Below, in pieces: positions 37,116 through 45,831 of a stretch of DNA of 64,000 nt; the first letter of the stretch is position 1, and each line of letters opens with the position of its first letter. The DNA is from JACDAE01 sp963744875. Lineage in GTDB: Bacteria > Chloroflexota > Ktedonobacteria > Ktedonobacterales > Ktedonobacteraceae. The stretch lies in the NCBI GenBank assembly GCA_963744875.1, contig CAVUVQ010000011.1:186001-250000 (forward strand), written 5' to 3'. The notes below the pieces were generated by a model. It saw only the letters and a program-made list of their open reading frames with translations, searched no databases and was not told the DNA's origin. The position numbers and the translations under genes were made by a program.

Positions 37116-37550
37116 TTAGAATCCGCGCAAATTGGCAAGAGAGATGCGCAAGGCGACGGGATACTGTACCGCGAAGTTCTCTGCGGTAGAGAAGCTCCTG
37201 GTGATGAAGTCCTGGTATTTCGCCACGAAAAGAGGATGCTGATTGGCGGATGGATCATCCGGACTGAGATGTGCCTCGCCTGTGAGCACGATGATGTTGC
37301 CGCCAGTGCCATTACCGTCGAAGTTGAGAGAGACCCGAGGATGCTTTTGCAGATGCTCGTGGCGTTTGGCACCAGCCTTGCTGTACACCAGGATTGTCGA
37401 CGTTGTGGCATCCCAGAAGAACCATACGGGATTGGGCTGAGGTGTATCTTTGCTATCGATCGTCGTGAGCCAGAGAATAAGATCATCGCGTAGCCGACGT
37501 GCGACCCGCTCTCCGAAGGGAGTTGCTGGATCTGGAAGCTGAAATGTCAT
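37116..37550 (-). CDS. PPOX-class flavin/F420-dependent oxidoreductase
   Basis: A 144-residue member of the pyridoxamine-phosphate oxidase split-barrel superfamily, close to the TIGR03667 subfamily. It has PFGERVARRLRDDLILWLTT, then PQPNPVWFFWDATTSTILVY, then KAGAKRHEHLQKHPRVSLNF and a central GEAHLSPDD. These are typical of F420-dependent reductases of Actinobacteria and Chloroflexota. The start at 37550 is supported by AAGGAAAAGC; an upstream M would add eight residues. The precise substrate is not readable. It is a single gene between the HNH gene and the macro-domain gene. Confidence 0.8.
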   Translation of the reverse strand: MTFQLPDPATPFGERVARRLRDDLILWLTTIDSKDTPQPNPVWFFWDATTSTILVYSKAGAKRHEHLQKHPRVSLNFDGNGTGGNIIVLTGEAHLSPDDPSANQHPLFVAKYQDFITRSFSTAENFAVQYPVALRISLANLRGF

Positions 37551-37705
37551 CGTGCTTTTCCTTTCTTCAATCATCTCGTGTCCTTTTTTATTCTAACACA
37601 CTGTTTGCCTGAGAGGAATGTATAGACAAGCGAAAGGGGTACATGAAGATCTCTTTATCGGGTAAAATGAGACTGTTCATCGTTTTCTTATTGAGGAGAT
37701 ATGGT

Positions 37706-38171
37706 ATGACGACGCTCTCGTATTGCAGAGGTGACATCTTCGCTTCAACCGCTCAGGTGATCGTGAATCCTGTCAATTGCAAAGGCCATATGGGCAAAGG
37801 TTTGCGCTGGCATTTAAACAACGATATCCAACAATGTTTGTGACCTATCAACACGAGTGCCGAGAGGGGAAACTGCGTATTGGCCAACCGACCCTCTACA
37901 AAGCCAGTACTCCCTGGATCCTCAATTTTCCGACGAAAGACCACTGGCGTGACGACTCAAAGGTTGAATATCTTGAGGCAGGTCTCCAGTATTTTGTTGC
38001 CCACTATAAAGCGCTAGAGATCAAAAGCATTGCCTTTCCGAAGCTTGGGGCAGGACTTGGCAAACTCTCCTGGGATAGGTAGGACCGCTCATGGTCAAAT
38101 ATCTCAGCCAGGTCGATATTGACGTTTCCATTTACATCACCGATAGTGATCAAGAATACCTTCCTACGTAA
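37706..38171 (+). CDS. Macro-domain protein, frameshifted (ADP-ribose binding or hydrolase)
   Basis: The first frame gives MTTLSYCRGDIFASTAQVIV then NPVNCKGHMGKG, the start of a macro domain with the ADP-ribose loop. One base out of frame after the TTT at 37801-37803 it continues as ALAFKQRYPTMFVTYQHECR, then RIGQPTLYKASTPWILNFPT, then IAFPKLGAGLGKLSWDR. A second one-base slip at GG 38078-38079 leads to VGPLMVKYLSQVDIDVSIYI and a stop at 38169-38171. Adding one base at each point gives 155 residues. The GxGxxN-like CKGHMGKG and the LGAGLG loop match DarG/YmdB-type macro domains. GAGGAG lies seven bases before the ATG. The frame after the stop stays open to 38248, overlapping the next gene. 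Confidence 0.72.
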
Positions 38172-38223
38172 CTCCTTTTTCGTGATTATGATGAGATAGA
38201 CGAACTCATCAGGGAGGCCCATG

Positions 38224-39233
38224 ATGTCACTCTCATCCCACCTCAATGATCCAGCAAGCCCAATAGGGCAATTTCTCAAATTGACGTTCGCGAACACAAG
38301 ACGGCTGACAAAGAGCGCGAATCAACACCTCAAAACGATGGAGACACTTCGGCCAGCACACGCAGACGCATCATATCCCTATGCGCTCATTGGGACAGCG
38401 ATCGATTACCGCATACGGTATGCATTCGAAATGACTCCTTACCAACAGTTGGTTGCCTGGAAGGGCGCACTCTTGCTGACCACGAAACGCTGGGAGCATG
38501 AGGGTGATATCCCTTTTGATTGGGATTCTGTGCCCGCAGGAATGGCTCTTCCTTTGCCTATGGGAATCTCTGGGAATCTGTCTGAGGTTGCTGCAGGACC
38601 CTATCCACTCCGGCTTCTCCGAGCCTTCTTTGATCATTTAGAAGTGACCATCCCTACTCTTCAGCCGGTTGGACGACTTTTGGATGAAGACGCAGAACAC
38701 ATGCTGGAACGATACTGCATCGTTTTGAGTTTTTCGAGCATGTATTTCGCAGCAATGCGTATCAGAGGGGACCACTCATCCAACCAGAGGTGAAGCGAAG
38801 CGTGGAAGAATTACTGGCCCTTCCTCAGAAGATGTGGCTAGATGATCTCTCTCAATTGTTTCGTCTGTTTTATGAACGATATCATCACCTGCTCTTGCTT
38901 CCTCATCACCTGAATCCGACCTTCACAGGGAGCCACGATGTTGGAGGTGCAGATGCCGACCTGGTGGTAGATGGGTGTCTTATTGATATCAAAACAAGTA
39001 TTTCTTCGCAGGTGAAGGCAGAATACCTGTATCAATTGGCTGGATATCTTCTCCTTGATTACGATGATCTCCTTCATCTCAATACTCTCGGTATCTATAT
39101 GGCCCGGCAAGGTCTCTTATTGACCTGGTCTGTCGCTGAGTTTCTCCATCAATTAACAGGAGATGATCGTTCCCCTCTCGCATCGCTGCGACAAACATTT
39201 CGTGTCATCTGTGAACAGGCAGGATCAAGATAG
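38224..39233 (+). CDS. PD-(D/E)XK nuclease-like protein, frameshifted, coupled to the macro-domain gene
   Basis: Two overlapping frames, 38221-38793 and 38790-39233, become one 336-residue protein if one T is added to the T5 run at 38730-38734; the join then reads IVLSFFEHVFRSNAYQRGPL. The C-terminal part has GGADADLVVDGCLIDIKTS, which fits the D-x-n-(D/E)-x-K signature of the restriction-endonuclease fold. Hydrophobic strands precede it (YHHLLLLPHHLNP), and a helix-rich end follows. The N-terminal 180 residues are not recognised. GGGAGG lies just before the ATG pair at 38221/38224. The gene starts inside the end of the macro-domain open frame, so the two are probably cotranscribed and translationally coupled. 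A nuclease controlled by ADP-ribose signalling is a speculative role. Confidence 0.6.
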
Positions 39234-39339
39234 AAGAATAAAGATGTGCATCCCTTACTGCCATAGATAAAGAGTAACACTCTGCTATCACACTATCATT
39301 ACTTTAGCGATGAATCTTGTCACAAGAAGGTCACGTATA

Positions 39340-39783
39340 CATTAGAGATAGGGTAAGGTGAACGAAAAGCTCCACGGTACGTCTTTATGCCAGAGCGTCA
39401 CCTCAATCTGGAGGCGTAGGATTGGGAAGCCATTGGGTAAGAATAGGGGCATTGGGACTGCTTCGGCCTTTATACTCCCCCTCACGGCACCAGTCATCCA
39501 AGCACGCGGCTGAAGATTTTCTCTTGGAGATTGGGATGGGGCCCGCGTTGGAGGATGGTCAGCATGTATAGCAGAAGGAAACATGATGAGTCGAGAAGTG
39601 CTTGCAGGCTAGCACGAGGCAGATAGCGCTCTTTCGCAGCATTGGTGCCGGATCCCCCTTCAGGTTGGGCAAGTTGGTAGCGCTGACGTACTAGCAAAAG
39701 ACCCACCCACGCCAGTTCCCAGAACGCATCAGGGGAAAACTCATCTTCAATCCAAATCAGTAATGTAGATTACATCGTCTTTA
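39340..39783 (-). pseudogene. Degraded coding remnant
   Basis: Minus-strand frames give FWELAWVGLLLVRQRYQLAQ, then LQALLDSSCFLLLYMLTILQ and NLQEKIFSRVLG, with the tail continuing in another frame as CLDDWCREGEYKGRSSPNAP. The run of hydrophobic and charged residues looks coding, but no frame is complete and no family is recognised. The region 39234-39950 contains no intact gene otherwise. Confidence 0.35.
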
Positions 39784-39892
39784 ACATGGAAACTGAGCCT
39801 GCACACAACTACATAGATATGGTAAGGCTCAGATAAATAACGAATTATCGCTATCAGGCTTGACCTCTTTTCATTCCTGATGGTAGGATACG
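39784..39892. repeat. Copy of the 3' end of the gene at 43890 (direct repeat, copy 1)
   Basis: Reads METEPAHNYIDMVRLR followed by a stop, matching LETEPAHAYKDMAWLR at the end of the gene that stops at 44417. The following 60 bases, including AAATAA and CTCTTTTCA(C/T)xCCTGATGGTA, also match. About 75% identical to 44365-44470. Confidence 0.75.
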
Positions 39893-39950
39893 CTCTGGCG
39901 GACAAATTGGGAGAAAAATCTCATTGAGTATGTATTTGGAGAGACATTCT

Positions 39951-40838
39951 ATGCCACGCGCCATCGACTTTCATGTCCACCTGCCCACGACGGAATTTAT
40001 GCAGGTTACCCTCGGTCCCTATGCCCAGGCTGCTGAGCGCTTTTTCCGAACAGAAGTCAAGCTCAAGGAGATTGAGCAAATTGCGGCTGATTATGCGGAA
40101 CTGGATATGATCGGGGTTCTGTTGGCCTGGGATGCGGAAACAGCGACGGGCTTACCTCCGCTCAGCAATGATTATATTGCCGAGATTGTGCGACGTTACC
40201 CTCAACAATTCATCGGCTTCGCCAGTGTTGATCCGCATAAAGGGAAGGTAGCCGTCAAAGAAATAGAACGGGCAATAAAAGAGTTAGGACTGGCAGGTGC
40301 GAAGTTTCATCCAGGCGTCCAGGCATTCCATCCCAATGACCCACAGTTTTATCCCTTGATGGAGAAGATTCAGGAGTTGGGCGTTCCAGCCCTTTTCCAT
40401 ACAGGCACCAACGGGCTGGGAGCTGGGACGCCGGGTGGGATGGGCATCAAGCTCGACTATACACGTCCAATCTATCTCGATTCGCTGGCAGCCGACTTCC
40501 CTGAGCTAACCATCATTGGTGCCCATCCTTCCTGGCCCTGGCACGAAGAGATGCTTGCCGCCATGCAGCACAAAACCAATCTGTTCAATGATTTGTCCGG
40601 GTGGTCCCCCAAACGCATCCCTGAAATATTGCTACGAGAGGCGGCGACACGCTTACAAGATCGCTTTTTATTTGGCTCTGATTATCCTTTTATTACCCCG
40701 CAGCGCTGGCTCAAAGATTTTGAACCCTTCACCTACTTTACGCCGGAAGTGCGCGAAAAGCTCATGTGGCGGAACGCGCAGAAACTGTTGGCTCATACCA
40801 GTGTCAAGCATATGAACTTTTTATCAGAGACAGATTGA
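39951..40838 (+). CDS. Amidohydrolase 2 family protein (ACMSD-like)
   Basis: A 295-residue metal-dependent hydrolase or decarboxylase. It starts PRAIDFHVHLPT, with the first HxH metal ligand pair. The region AGAKFHPGVQAFHPNDPQFY carries another histidine, FHTGTNGLGAG and GAHPSWPWHEEMLAA the next ones, and FGSDYPFITPQRW the final Asp. This is the order in the PF04909 family (2-amino-3-carboxymuconate-6-semialdehyde decarboxylase and related). Substrate is unknown. I start at 39951, with GGAGAG upstream, instead of 27 bases earlier. Neighbours give no pathway. No signal peptide is seen, so it acts in the cytosol. Confidence 0.85.
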   Translation: MPRAIDFHVHLPTTEFMQVTLGPYAQAAERFFRTEVKLKEIEQIAADYAELDMIGVLLAWDAETATGLPPLSNDYIAEIVRRYPQQFIGFASVDPHKGKVAVKEIERAIKELGLAGAKFHPGVQAFHPNDPQFYPLMEKIQELGVPALFHTGTNGLGAGTPGGMGIKLDYTRPIYLDSLAADFPELTIIGAHPSWPWHEEMLAAMQHKTNLFNDLSGWSPKRIPEILLREAATRLQDRFLFGSDYPFITPQRWLKDFEPFTYFTPEVREKLMWRNAQKLLAHTSVKHMNFLSETD

Positions 40839-40873
40839 TTCGCTGGGAAGGCTTATTGCATGGAGGATGTGTG

Positions 40874-41119
40874 ATGGATCAGCAAACACGTGCTCTTGTT
40901 AGCGTCAGGGATATCAACCTGCTTTGTCAGTATTACAAAACCTATGCACAGATTGAAGGCTGGAAAAGGCATCGGAAGATTACACGAGCACGCAAGCGCA
41001 ATGGCATCCTGGAAGTCCGAACGGCGGCCCGTGATGAATGGGTACACCCTGTTCTGTGGATCGAGTGGATCAATGATCGCGATGTTCTTATTCGCTATAC
41101 GCCCCAGGATATTCGGTAA
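40874..41119 (+). CDS. Small hypothetical protein
   Basis: An 81-residue protein of unknown family, rich in arginine and tryptophan, with INLLCQYYKTYAQIEGWKRH and VHPVLWIEWINDRDVLIRYT. A good GGAGG sits seven bases before the ATG. It starts 35 bases after the amidohydrolase on the same strand, and is followed by the Imm1-like gene 35 bases later, so the three may be one transcript. Confidence 0.6.
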   Translation: MDQQTRALVSVRDINLLCQYYKTYAQIEGWKRHRKITRARKRNGILEVRTAARDEWVHPVLWIEWINDRDVLIRYTPQDIR

Positions 41120-41154
41120 TAGGTTGTCTCTGATCTGAGTTCAGAGGGGAAGAT

Positions 41155-41567
41155 ATGCAATTTCTTTTCAATGGTCACACAACGCTTCTCACCACCATGG
41201 AAGACTTGCGCCAGCAACTCCAGCGGATTCGTGAGCAGCAATTCAGCGAAGTGTGGTTGGAAGTTGGGGATGAAGGGCCAGCACTGGCGATGCTCGTCAA
41301 TGGAACGCATGCCTGGCTTCTGTATCTGTATGATCAGAATGGAGATCCTGGCTTCAGCTCTCGCAATCTATGTAAGGCCAACTCAGATGAGACGATGATA
41401 TGCAATTCCAATTGAGTAACGGGCAAATGGATGCGTATCCAGTTTCCTGGACGCTCTCCCTTGAAGGCGCATTTGCTGCATATGAATATTTCCTGCACAA
41501 TCAAGGTGAACGATCACCTGCTATCGCCTGGCATGATGACTCAGACAACAACACAACCGACACCTGA
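41155..41567 (+). CDS. Imm1-family immunity protein, frameshifted
   Basis: The first frame reads TTMEDLRQQLQRIREQQFSE, then ALAMLVNGTHAWLLYLYDQN and GDPGFSSRN, and ends at 41415. One base out, the sequence continues as FQLSNGQMDAYPVSWTLSLE and AAYEYFLHNQGERSPAIAWH, stopping at 41565-41567. The two halves, joined by one added base near 41398, give 137 residues with the Imm1 layout, including the GDPG turn, the NGQxDxYP motif and the closing W. Imm1 proteins neutralise toxic domains of contact-dependent or polymorphic toxins. No toxin gene is adjacent, so it may be an orphan or a remnant. This slip is not in a homopolymer. Confidence 0.7.
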
Positions 41568-41799
41568 ACAATTTCTCATACAAAAGAATCAGTAAGTCGG
41601 AACAAGTAGGATATCACCCATACTAATTTCCGTATCATTTTTAATGACAGAAGCTCCAAATACACATTTTTATGCGTTCTATACTCTTGTTTAAGAACTG
41701 AAGTCCGGCTTTCCTTTGCCTACTCTGTAGAGCTGACGAAGAATAGGATAGGAAGCGCAGTGTGCAACTGTCGTACAAATCCTTCTCAGGAGAAAAACA

Positions 41800-42480
41800 A
41801 TGAGACCCAAATACTCACTTCTCTTTCATGAGGTACAACAGCCTATCATACACCCTGTGACAAAATTTGGTGGTCAACCTACATGGATAGCTCCCCCTCA
41901 GTGGCCATTAAGCCGGACAACCGGCAAACCTATGCGATTTATCTGTCAGATCGCTTTAAATTCACACATTTTCGGCGAGATACCAGCACGTATGGCCTAT
42001 CTGTTCATGACAGATGAGGAAACATTTGTAGACAAGACATTTGATCCTGATGGTGGCGAAAATGCAATCATCATCCAGCCAGGAATCGGTGATATCCCTA
42101 CACAACCGCAATTGACAGGCCCAACGTTGTACAAGATGGTTAGCGATCTCTCGGGAAAGAGACTTGTCCCTCTCAGTTGTGAATTGGCGGTTGAAAAAAT
42201 TCCTGGTGAAGACCCAGAGGTGATTGTTGAAAACGAACATGCAGATGCCAGCGATGAGGCATGGACACAATTTACGGCATTGTGGAGTGAGATTAAAATC
42301 GGCGGAACTCCAGTGTTTCTCCAATATCCTGAGTATCCAGGAGAAGGCAACTGGCAGCTCCTCTTACAACTTGATTCTGCGAGTGTTCCTTTCTCCGTGA
42401 ATTTTGGTGATGCAGGTGTCGGGTATGCCTTTCTTTCTGAAGATGGCACATCTGGCAAATTCCTCTGGCAATGCCTTTAG
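41800..42480 (+). CDS. DUF1963 (YwqG-like) protein
   Basis: A 226-residue protein. It has KFGGQPTWIAPPQWPLSRTT, then GKPMRFICQIALN, and later GGTPVFLQYPEYPGEGNWQL and LLQLDS, ending AGVGYAFLSEDGTSGKFLWQ. These are DUF1963 landmarks (the KFGGxP start, the PMxFxCQI strand and the final FLWQ). Members frequently appear in immunity clusters of polymorphic toxins, but no toxin lies near. The ATG has AGGAGAAA ten bases upstream. It is the last gene of the plus-strand accessory block before a convergent gene. Confidence 0.8.
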   Translation: MRPKYSLLFHEVQQPIIHPVTKFGGQPTWIAPPQWPLSRTTGKPMRFICQIALNSHIFGEIPARMAYLFMTDEETFVDKTFDPDGGENAIIIQPGIGDIPTQPQLTGPTLYKMVSDLSGKRLVPLSCELAVEKIPGEDPEVIVENEHADASDEAWTQFTALWSEIKIGGTPVFLQYPEYPGEGNWQLLLQLDSASVPFSVNFGDAGVGYAFLSEDGTSGKFLWQCL

Positions 42481-42624
42481 GAGACCTTCTCTTGCATCGA
42501 TTTTCCAGCTCTTCCATTGCGATTTTCATGGGTGTTTTTGCTGTACGAAAAGGAGACATATGGCGCTTCTACGCACTCACCGAGAAGAGAAGAGAGAAAA
42601 AGGGAACCAACAAACGTTATCATT

Positions 42625-43741
42625 TTAATTCCAGCCAATAGCCTGGGAAGCAACCTGCATACAATCCTCGCAGAAGAAAGCACTGCGAAAACCATCGCCA
42701 TATTCACGCAGGGTACTGGCAACCGTACACAAATGGAACATCAATTTTCCACAGATTGGGCAGCAAGGATTCTCATCGAGCCCCAGAGGAGGACCACCAA
42801 CATCTCCATACACGCCCTCAGTCATTTGCGTATGCCCATTGCGATACACTAATCGGTCATCGTACGGCAGAAGAAGAACGTCCCCTCTTCCAGTATTTTG
42901 ACCGTCAATGGCCTGTTTTTGGAGGTTTGCAATCATCTCAGGATCTTCATCCTCAGATCCACACAGCGTTGCCTGGGTATAAACATTCTGCTCGGAAATC
43001 GCACAGAAAAGCGTCCATCTCCCATCATGTGGAGGGCTGACAAGGTGAACACGCGCAAATGATGTGGGCGGAAGACCATCAATCTGAGCAAGATCGAGCG
43101 TCACGTAATGCCATGAAATCAGATCGAGCGCTCGTTCTTGAGCGACGAAGGGTACAGGAAGTCCTACCGGGTGGGATCGTCTTGCTAGCTCATCTGATGA
43201 AAGTCTCTCGTCAACTGGCTGGAAACGTACAGCGCGGCGGTTTCGTGTAAAACGCGGTTCAGCGCTCTTTCTTCCCCCTGGGAGCCAGAACCCAATATCT
43301 CGAAACACATTCTTTTTTTGCGTTCTGTCGGCATATTCTGCCATGGCTGCGCAAGCCGCTCGGGGTTCCTATTGCAGCAAGCATGGCCTCAAGAAGATAG
43401 GGAGCACAATCTTGTTCAGCACGAGAGAGTCGTTGCATCAAACGCTCAACGCAGGGATCGGGGGAATCGTGCAAAAGATAGAGCCAGGTAGAAAAGGAGA
43501 AATTGAAAAAGGAAAGGTGCTCCCCTGAGAGATTGACCGCCTCCGTCTGGAGGGGGCGAAAATACTGTGGACACATGGCTCCTACGTAATAGAAATGATC
43601 CTCAATATCGGCACGATAGCGACCCCTGGTGAAAAAACCAGCGGTCAGTGAAAGTTCTTTCGCCTTTTCAAACAAGACAAACACATCTGCTTCAGTCTCT
43701 ACGGGTAGCAGGAGTTTTCCACCATTGGGTCGTAAGGGCAT
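42625..43741 (-). CDS. Hypothetical protein with paired CxxC, frameshifted
   Basis: Two overlapping minus-strand frames (43259-43789 and 42625-43344) join into one 371-residue protein if one base is removed from the AA at 43353-43354; the join reads GTPSGCAAMAEYADRTQ. The start at 43741 has GGAGAAGAG upstream. The C-terminus has CPICGKLMFHL and FFCEDCMQ, probably one zinc site. The middle contains ALDLISWHYVTLDLAQIDGL and VHLVSPPHDGRWTLFCAISE. I do not recognise the family. It is convergent with the DUF1963 gene and divergent from the gene at 43890. Confidence 0.6.
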
Positions 43742-43889
43742 CTCTCTTCTCCATTCCATGCTTCGCTTGCGCTTCTGTTGTTGTAGCACATCTTTCGAGA
43801 CAAAACAACACGCTCATTTTTACTTTCAGGTCAACACCTCGTTCTTATTAGTACATAGAGGTACCATTCTCTGTAGAAGGAATTTGAAG

Positions 43890-44417
43890 ATGCCATCTTC
43901 TCATCCAGTAATTGTCATTCAGAATATCTGTACCAGTTGGACAAAAGCCTCACGCGGCGGAACAAACGCGTCGGCGAGAAATCGTACACCCGAAGCGCTC
44001 GAACTCCCACCTTTTAGCACCTCATTGCCACAACAGGTTTTTCTTCTCCATACCGTCATTTATAGCGAACGTTATCACTTTCAGCAACCCATACAACAGC
44101 TAGAACACAAGGAGCTGACAGATCCATTCTGGTACGATTGTTTCAAGTTCTCGCTCGTTGCGGATACACTGCATATAACGACAGAATGGGAACGGAGTAA
44201 GGGTGTACCAAGGCGTCCTGCGTTCTTAAGGCAGGGATTTTCCTTGCACAATCCTCAATGGGGGCGCGTCATCTATAACCTCCGTATCTCCTGGGACACG
44301 TATCGTGAGTACCAAAAACAGGTGATCAACATCGGTTTCTTTGCTCCATCCTCTCCTAGAATGTTTTTGGAAACCGAGCCTGCACATGCCTATAAAGATA
44401 TGGCTTGGCTCAGGTAA
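43890..44417 (+). CDS. Hypothetical protein, 3' end duplicated upstream
   Basis: A 175-residue protein of unknown family. It contains IQNICTSWTKASRGGTNASA, QQVFLLHTVIYSERYHFQQP and WGRVIYNLRISWDTYREYQK, and ends LETEPAHAYKDMAWLR. AGAAGGA lies about eight bases before the ATG. Its last 16 codons and about 55 bases beyond recur at 39784-39892. No membrane segment is seen. The duplication indicates that the 39.8-44.4 kb region has been rearranged. Confidence 0.55.
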   Translation: MPSSHPVIVIQNICTSWTKASRGGTNASARNRTPEALELPPFSTSLPQQVFLLHTVIYSERYHFQQPIQQLEHKELTDPFWYDCFKFSLVADTLHITTEWERSKGVPRRPAFLRQGFSLHNPQWGRVIYNLRISWDTYREYQKQVINIGFFAPSSPRMFLETEPAHAYKDMAWLR

Positions 44418-44470
44418 ATAATTGGCCGTGTATCGCTGCTTACCCTCTTTTCACGCCTGATGGTAAGAGC
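44365..44470. repeat. Direct repeat, copy 2
   Basis: Partner of 39784-39892. It covers the end of the gene at 43890 and the following intergenic bases up to CGCCTGATGGTAAGAGCGG. Confidence 0.75.
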
Positions 44471-44498
44471 GGAACAGTATTTCCCCTAGAGCGTTGAG

Positions 44499-44912
44499 CT
44501 ACTTCAGTGGCATTCCCTCAATAACGGCGCTAAAGTGCTTGCATAATTGCAGGCATGTTGGCATAAGCTGTTGGTTTCCGGCCAGCGATAGGTCAACCAG
44601 GTACATGTGGATCGCTGCGTACAAGATGTGAAGCTCGTTATAATCAAACGGTGTTTCTTTGTCCCAATCCTCAGATTGGAGCATATCGTCCAGTTTTCTT
44701 TTCAGGCTACCGAGTGTTTCGATACCCAACTCAAGGTTAGGTAATGGCTTTGAACTGCGCGAGAATGCCACGTCGACCAGGCGCAGCGCATCTTTGAGCA
44801 TACGGGCGCTGGCAAAGGTAAAGATAACGTTTGCAGGAGGCTGTGCATTAACGACACGTTGTTTTTTGCGCCTGGATTGCTTGCTCAAGTTTTTTCCCTT
44901 CCATCCGATCAA
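44499..44912 (-). CDS. Hypothetical helical protein
   Basis: Up to 137 residues. The start is unclear: TTG at 44912, or a later one. The basic N-terminus (SRRKKQR) is followed by three long helices (ARMLKDALRLVDVAFSRSSK, LGSLKRKLDDMLQSEDW, LHILYAAIHMYLVDLSLAGN). No family is recognised. It is divergent from the small Xre gene at 45012. Confidence 0.5.
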   Translation of the reverse strand: MIGWKGKNLSKQSRRKKQRVVNAQPPANVIFTFASARMLKDALRLVDVAFSRSSKPLPNLELGIETLGSLKRKLDDMLQSEDWDKETPFDYNELHILYAAIHMYLVDLSLAGNQQLMPTCLQLCKHFSAVIEGMPLK

Positions 44913-45011
44913 TAAAAAGGCTTGTACATAAAGGTACTGTTATGTGGGTTCTCCTCACAAGGGACTTTTTATAGTAAGCTATTGCAATCACAAAAAGGGA
45001 GAAACCCCGCT

Positions 45012-45239
45012 ATGATACGCCTCCGAGTGAAGGAGATCGCCCAGGCAAAAGGCATCAGCCAGGGCAAACTATCGCGCATGAGCGACGTTGACGATAACAC
45101 GATCAAGCGCATTTACCGCAACCCAACCGCAAACGTCAATACAGATACCCTGAACAAGCTGGCACGGGCATTGGGCGTGTCGGTTCACGACCTCATCGAA
45201 GAAATACCCGACGAACCAGCAACGGCAGATCAGGACTGA
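45012..45239 (+). CDS. Small Xre-family HTH regulator
   Basis: A 75-residue protein made almost entirely of one HTH_Xre domain: RLRVKEIAQAKGISQGKLSR for helices 1-2, then DDNTIKRIYRNPTANVNTDT, ending LARALGVSVHDLIEEIP. The helix-turn-helix is intact. GGGAG lies about nine bases before the ATG. It closely resembles the short Xre repressors of conjugative elements and phages. Its end overlaps the end of a small minus-strand frame by ten bases. Confidence 0.85.
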   Translation: MIRLRVKEIAQAKGISQGKLSRMSDVDDNTIKRIYRNPTANVNTDTLNKLARALGVSVHDLIEEIPDEPATADQD

Positions 45240-45361
45240 CCGTGCGTCTGCCGTTGCCGTTCGTCTTCGAGGTAGACATGAATAAACCGTCTGCCAGTCG
45301 CATCTGCCGTTGCTTTTAAGCGCCGCATCCGCTCCTGTGACGTTTCTTTCTTGACCGACAT
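45230..45361 (-). CDS. Possible 43-residue protein
   Basis: A short frame reading MSVKKETSQERMRRLKATAD, then ATGRRFIHVYLEDERQRQ. It lies 44 bases downstream of the 82-residue gene (45406-45654) on the same strand. The composition, basic and amphipathic, is protein-like. The ribosome binding site is weak. It is too short to appear in usual gene lists, so confidence is low. Confidence 0.35.
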   Translation of the reverse strand: MSVKKETSQERMRRLKATADATGRRFIHVYLEDERQRQTHGQS

Positions 45362-45405
45362 CGCTTTAATTGGCTGTGTAGACTGATCGACGCTAAACTT
45401 GTTAA

Positions 45406-45654
45406 TCATAGTGGCTCAACGTGTGATGCCCTCACTTCTGGTAGATTGCTGATAGTCTCTAAAACCAGCTTGATCGCCTCATCAGTACCGACAATGGTTT
45501 GCAGTTCAGCATGGGCACGTTGCACGTTTTCCATTCGTTTTGTGATGAAGTCATGTTTCGCCACCATTGCGGGAGCGTACAGCGCCCGTTGCGCCGCAGT
45601 GTATTCTTCTTCGATGCGTTGCCGGATTTGGGCAACTTGGCTCGTATTCTCCAT
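45406..45654 (-). CDS. Small conserved protein, paralogue of 54043
   Basis: An 82-residue protein of unknown family. It has QIRQRIEEEYTAAQRALYAP, then AKHDFITKRMENVQRAHAEL and QTIVGTDEAIKLVLETI. The same pattern of residues, including HDF, the KR-N helix and VG-x-E/D-A, occurs in the protein at 54043-54279. The helices are amphipathic. GAGGGA lies before the ATG at 45654; a longer upstream frame is rejected. It is divergent from an Xre/TPR regulator, like its paralogue which neighbours one. Confidence 0.65.
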   Translation of the reverse strand: MENTSQVAQIRQRIEEEYTAAQRALYAPAMVAKHDFITKRMENVQRAHAELQTIVGTDEAIKLVLETISNLPEVRASHVEPL

Positions 45655-45831
45655 AAGGTTCCCTCGGTGTGTGGTAGAATGAAGCTCACAAATACTACAG
45701 ATCCGTAGACAAAAGTACCTTTTATTCACCCTTATTAAAAGCCCCGTATGTGTAGGTAGTATCATATAAGAGCCTTTTAATTAGTACCCCCCTGTATGTA
45801 GGTGTAGCTCTTGTGCGAGTGAGGTGAAGAC
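45655..45831. promoter_or_regulatory. Divergent control region with near-repeats
   Basis: Contains CCCGTATGTGTAGGTAG and CCTGTATGTAGGTGTAG about 40 bases apart on the same strand, and AGTACCTTTTATT near 45713. The paired motif could be an operator for the Xre/TPR regulator that starts at 45832. This is inference from layout. Confidence 0.35.
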
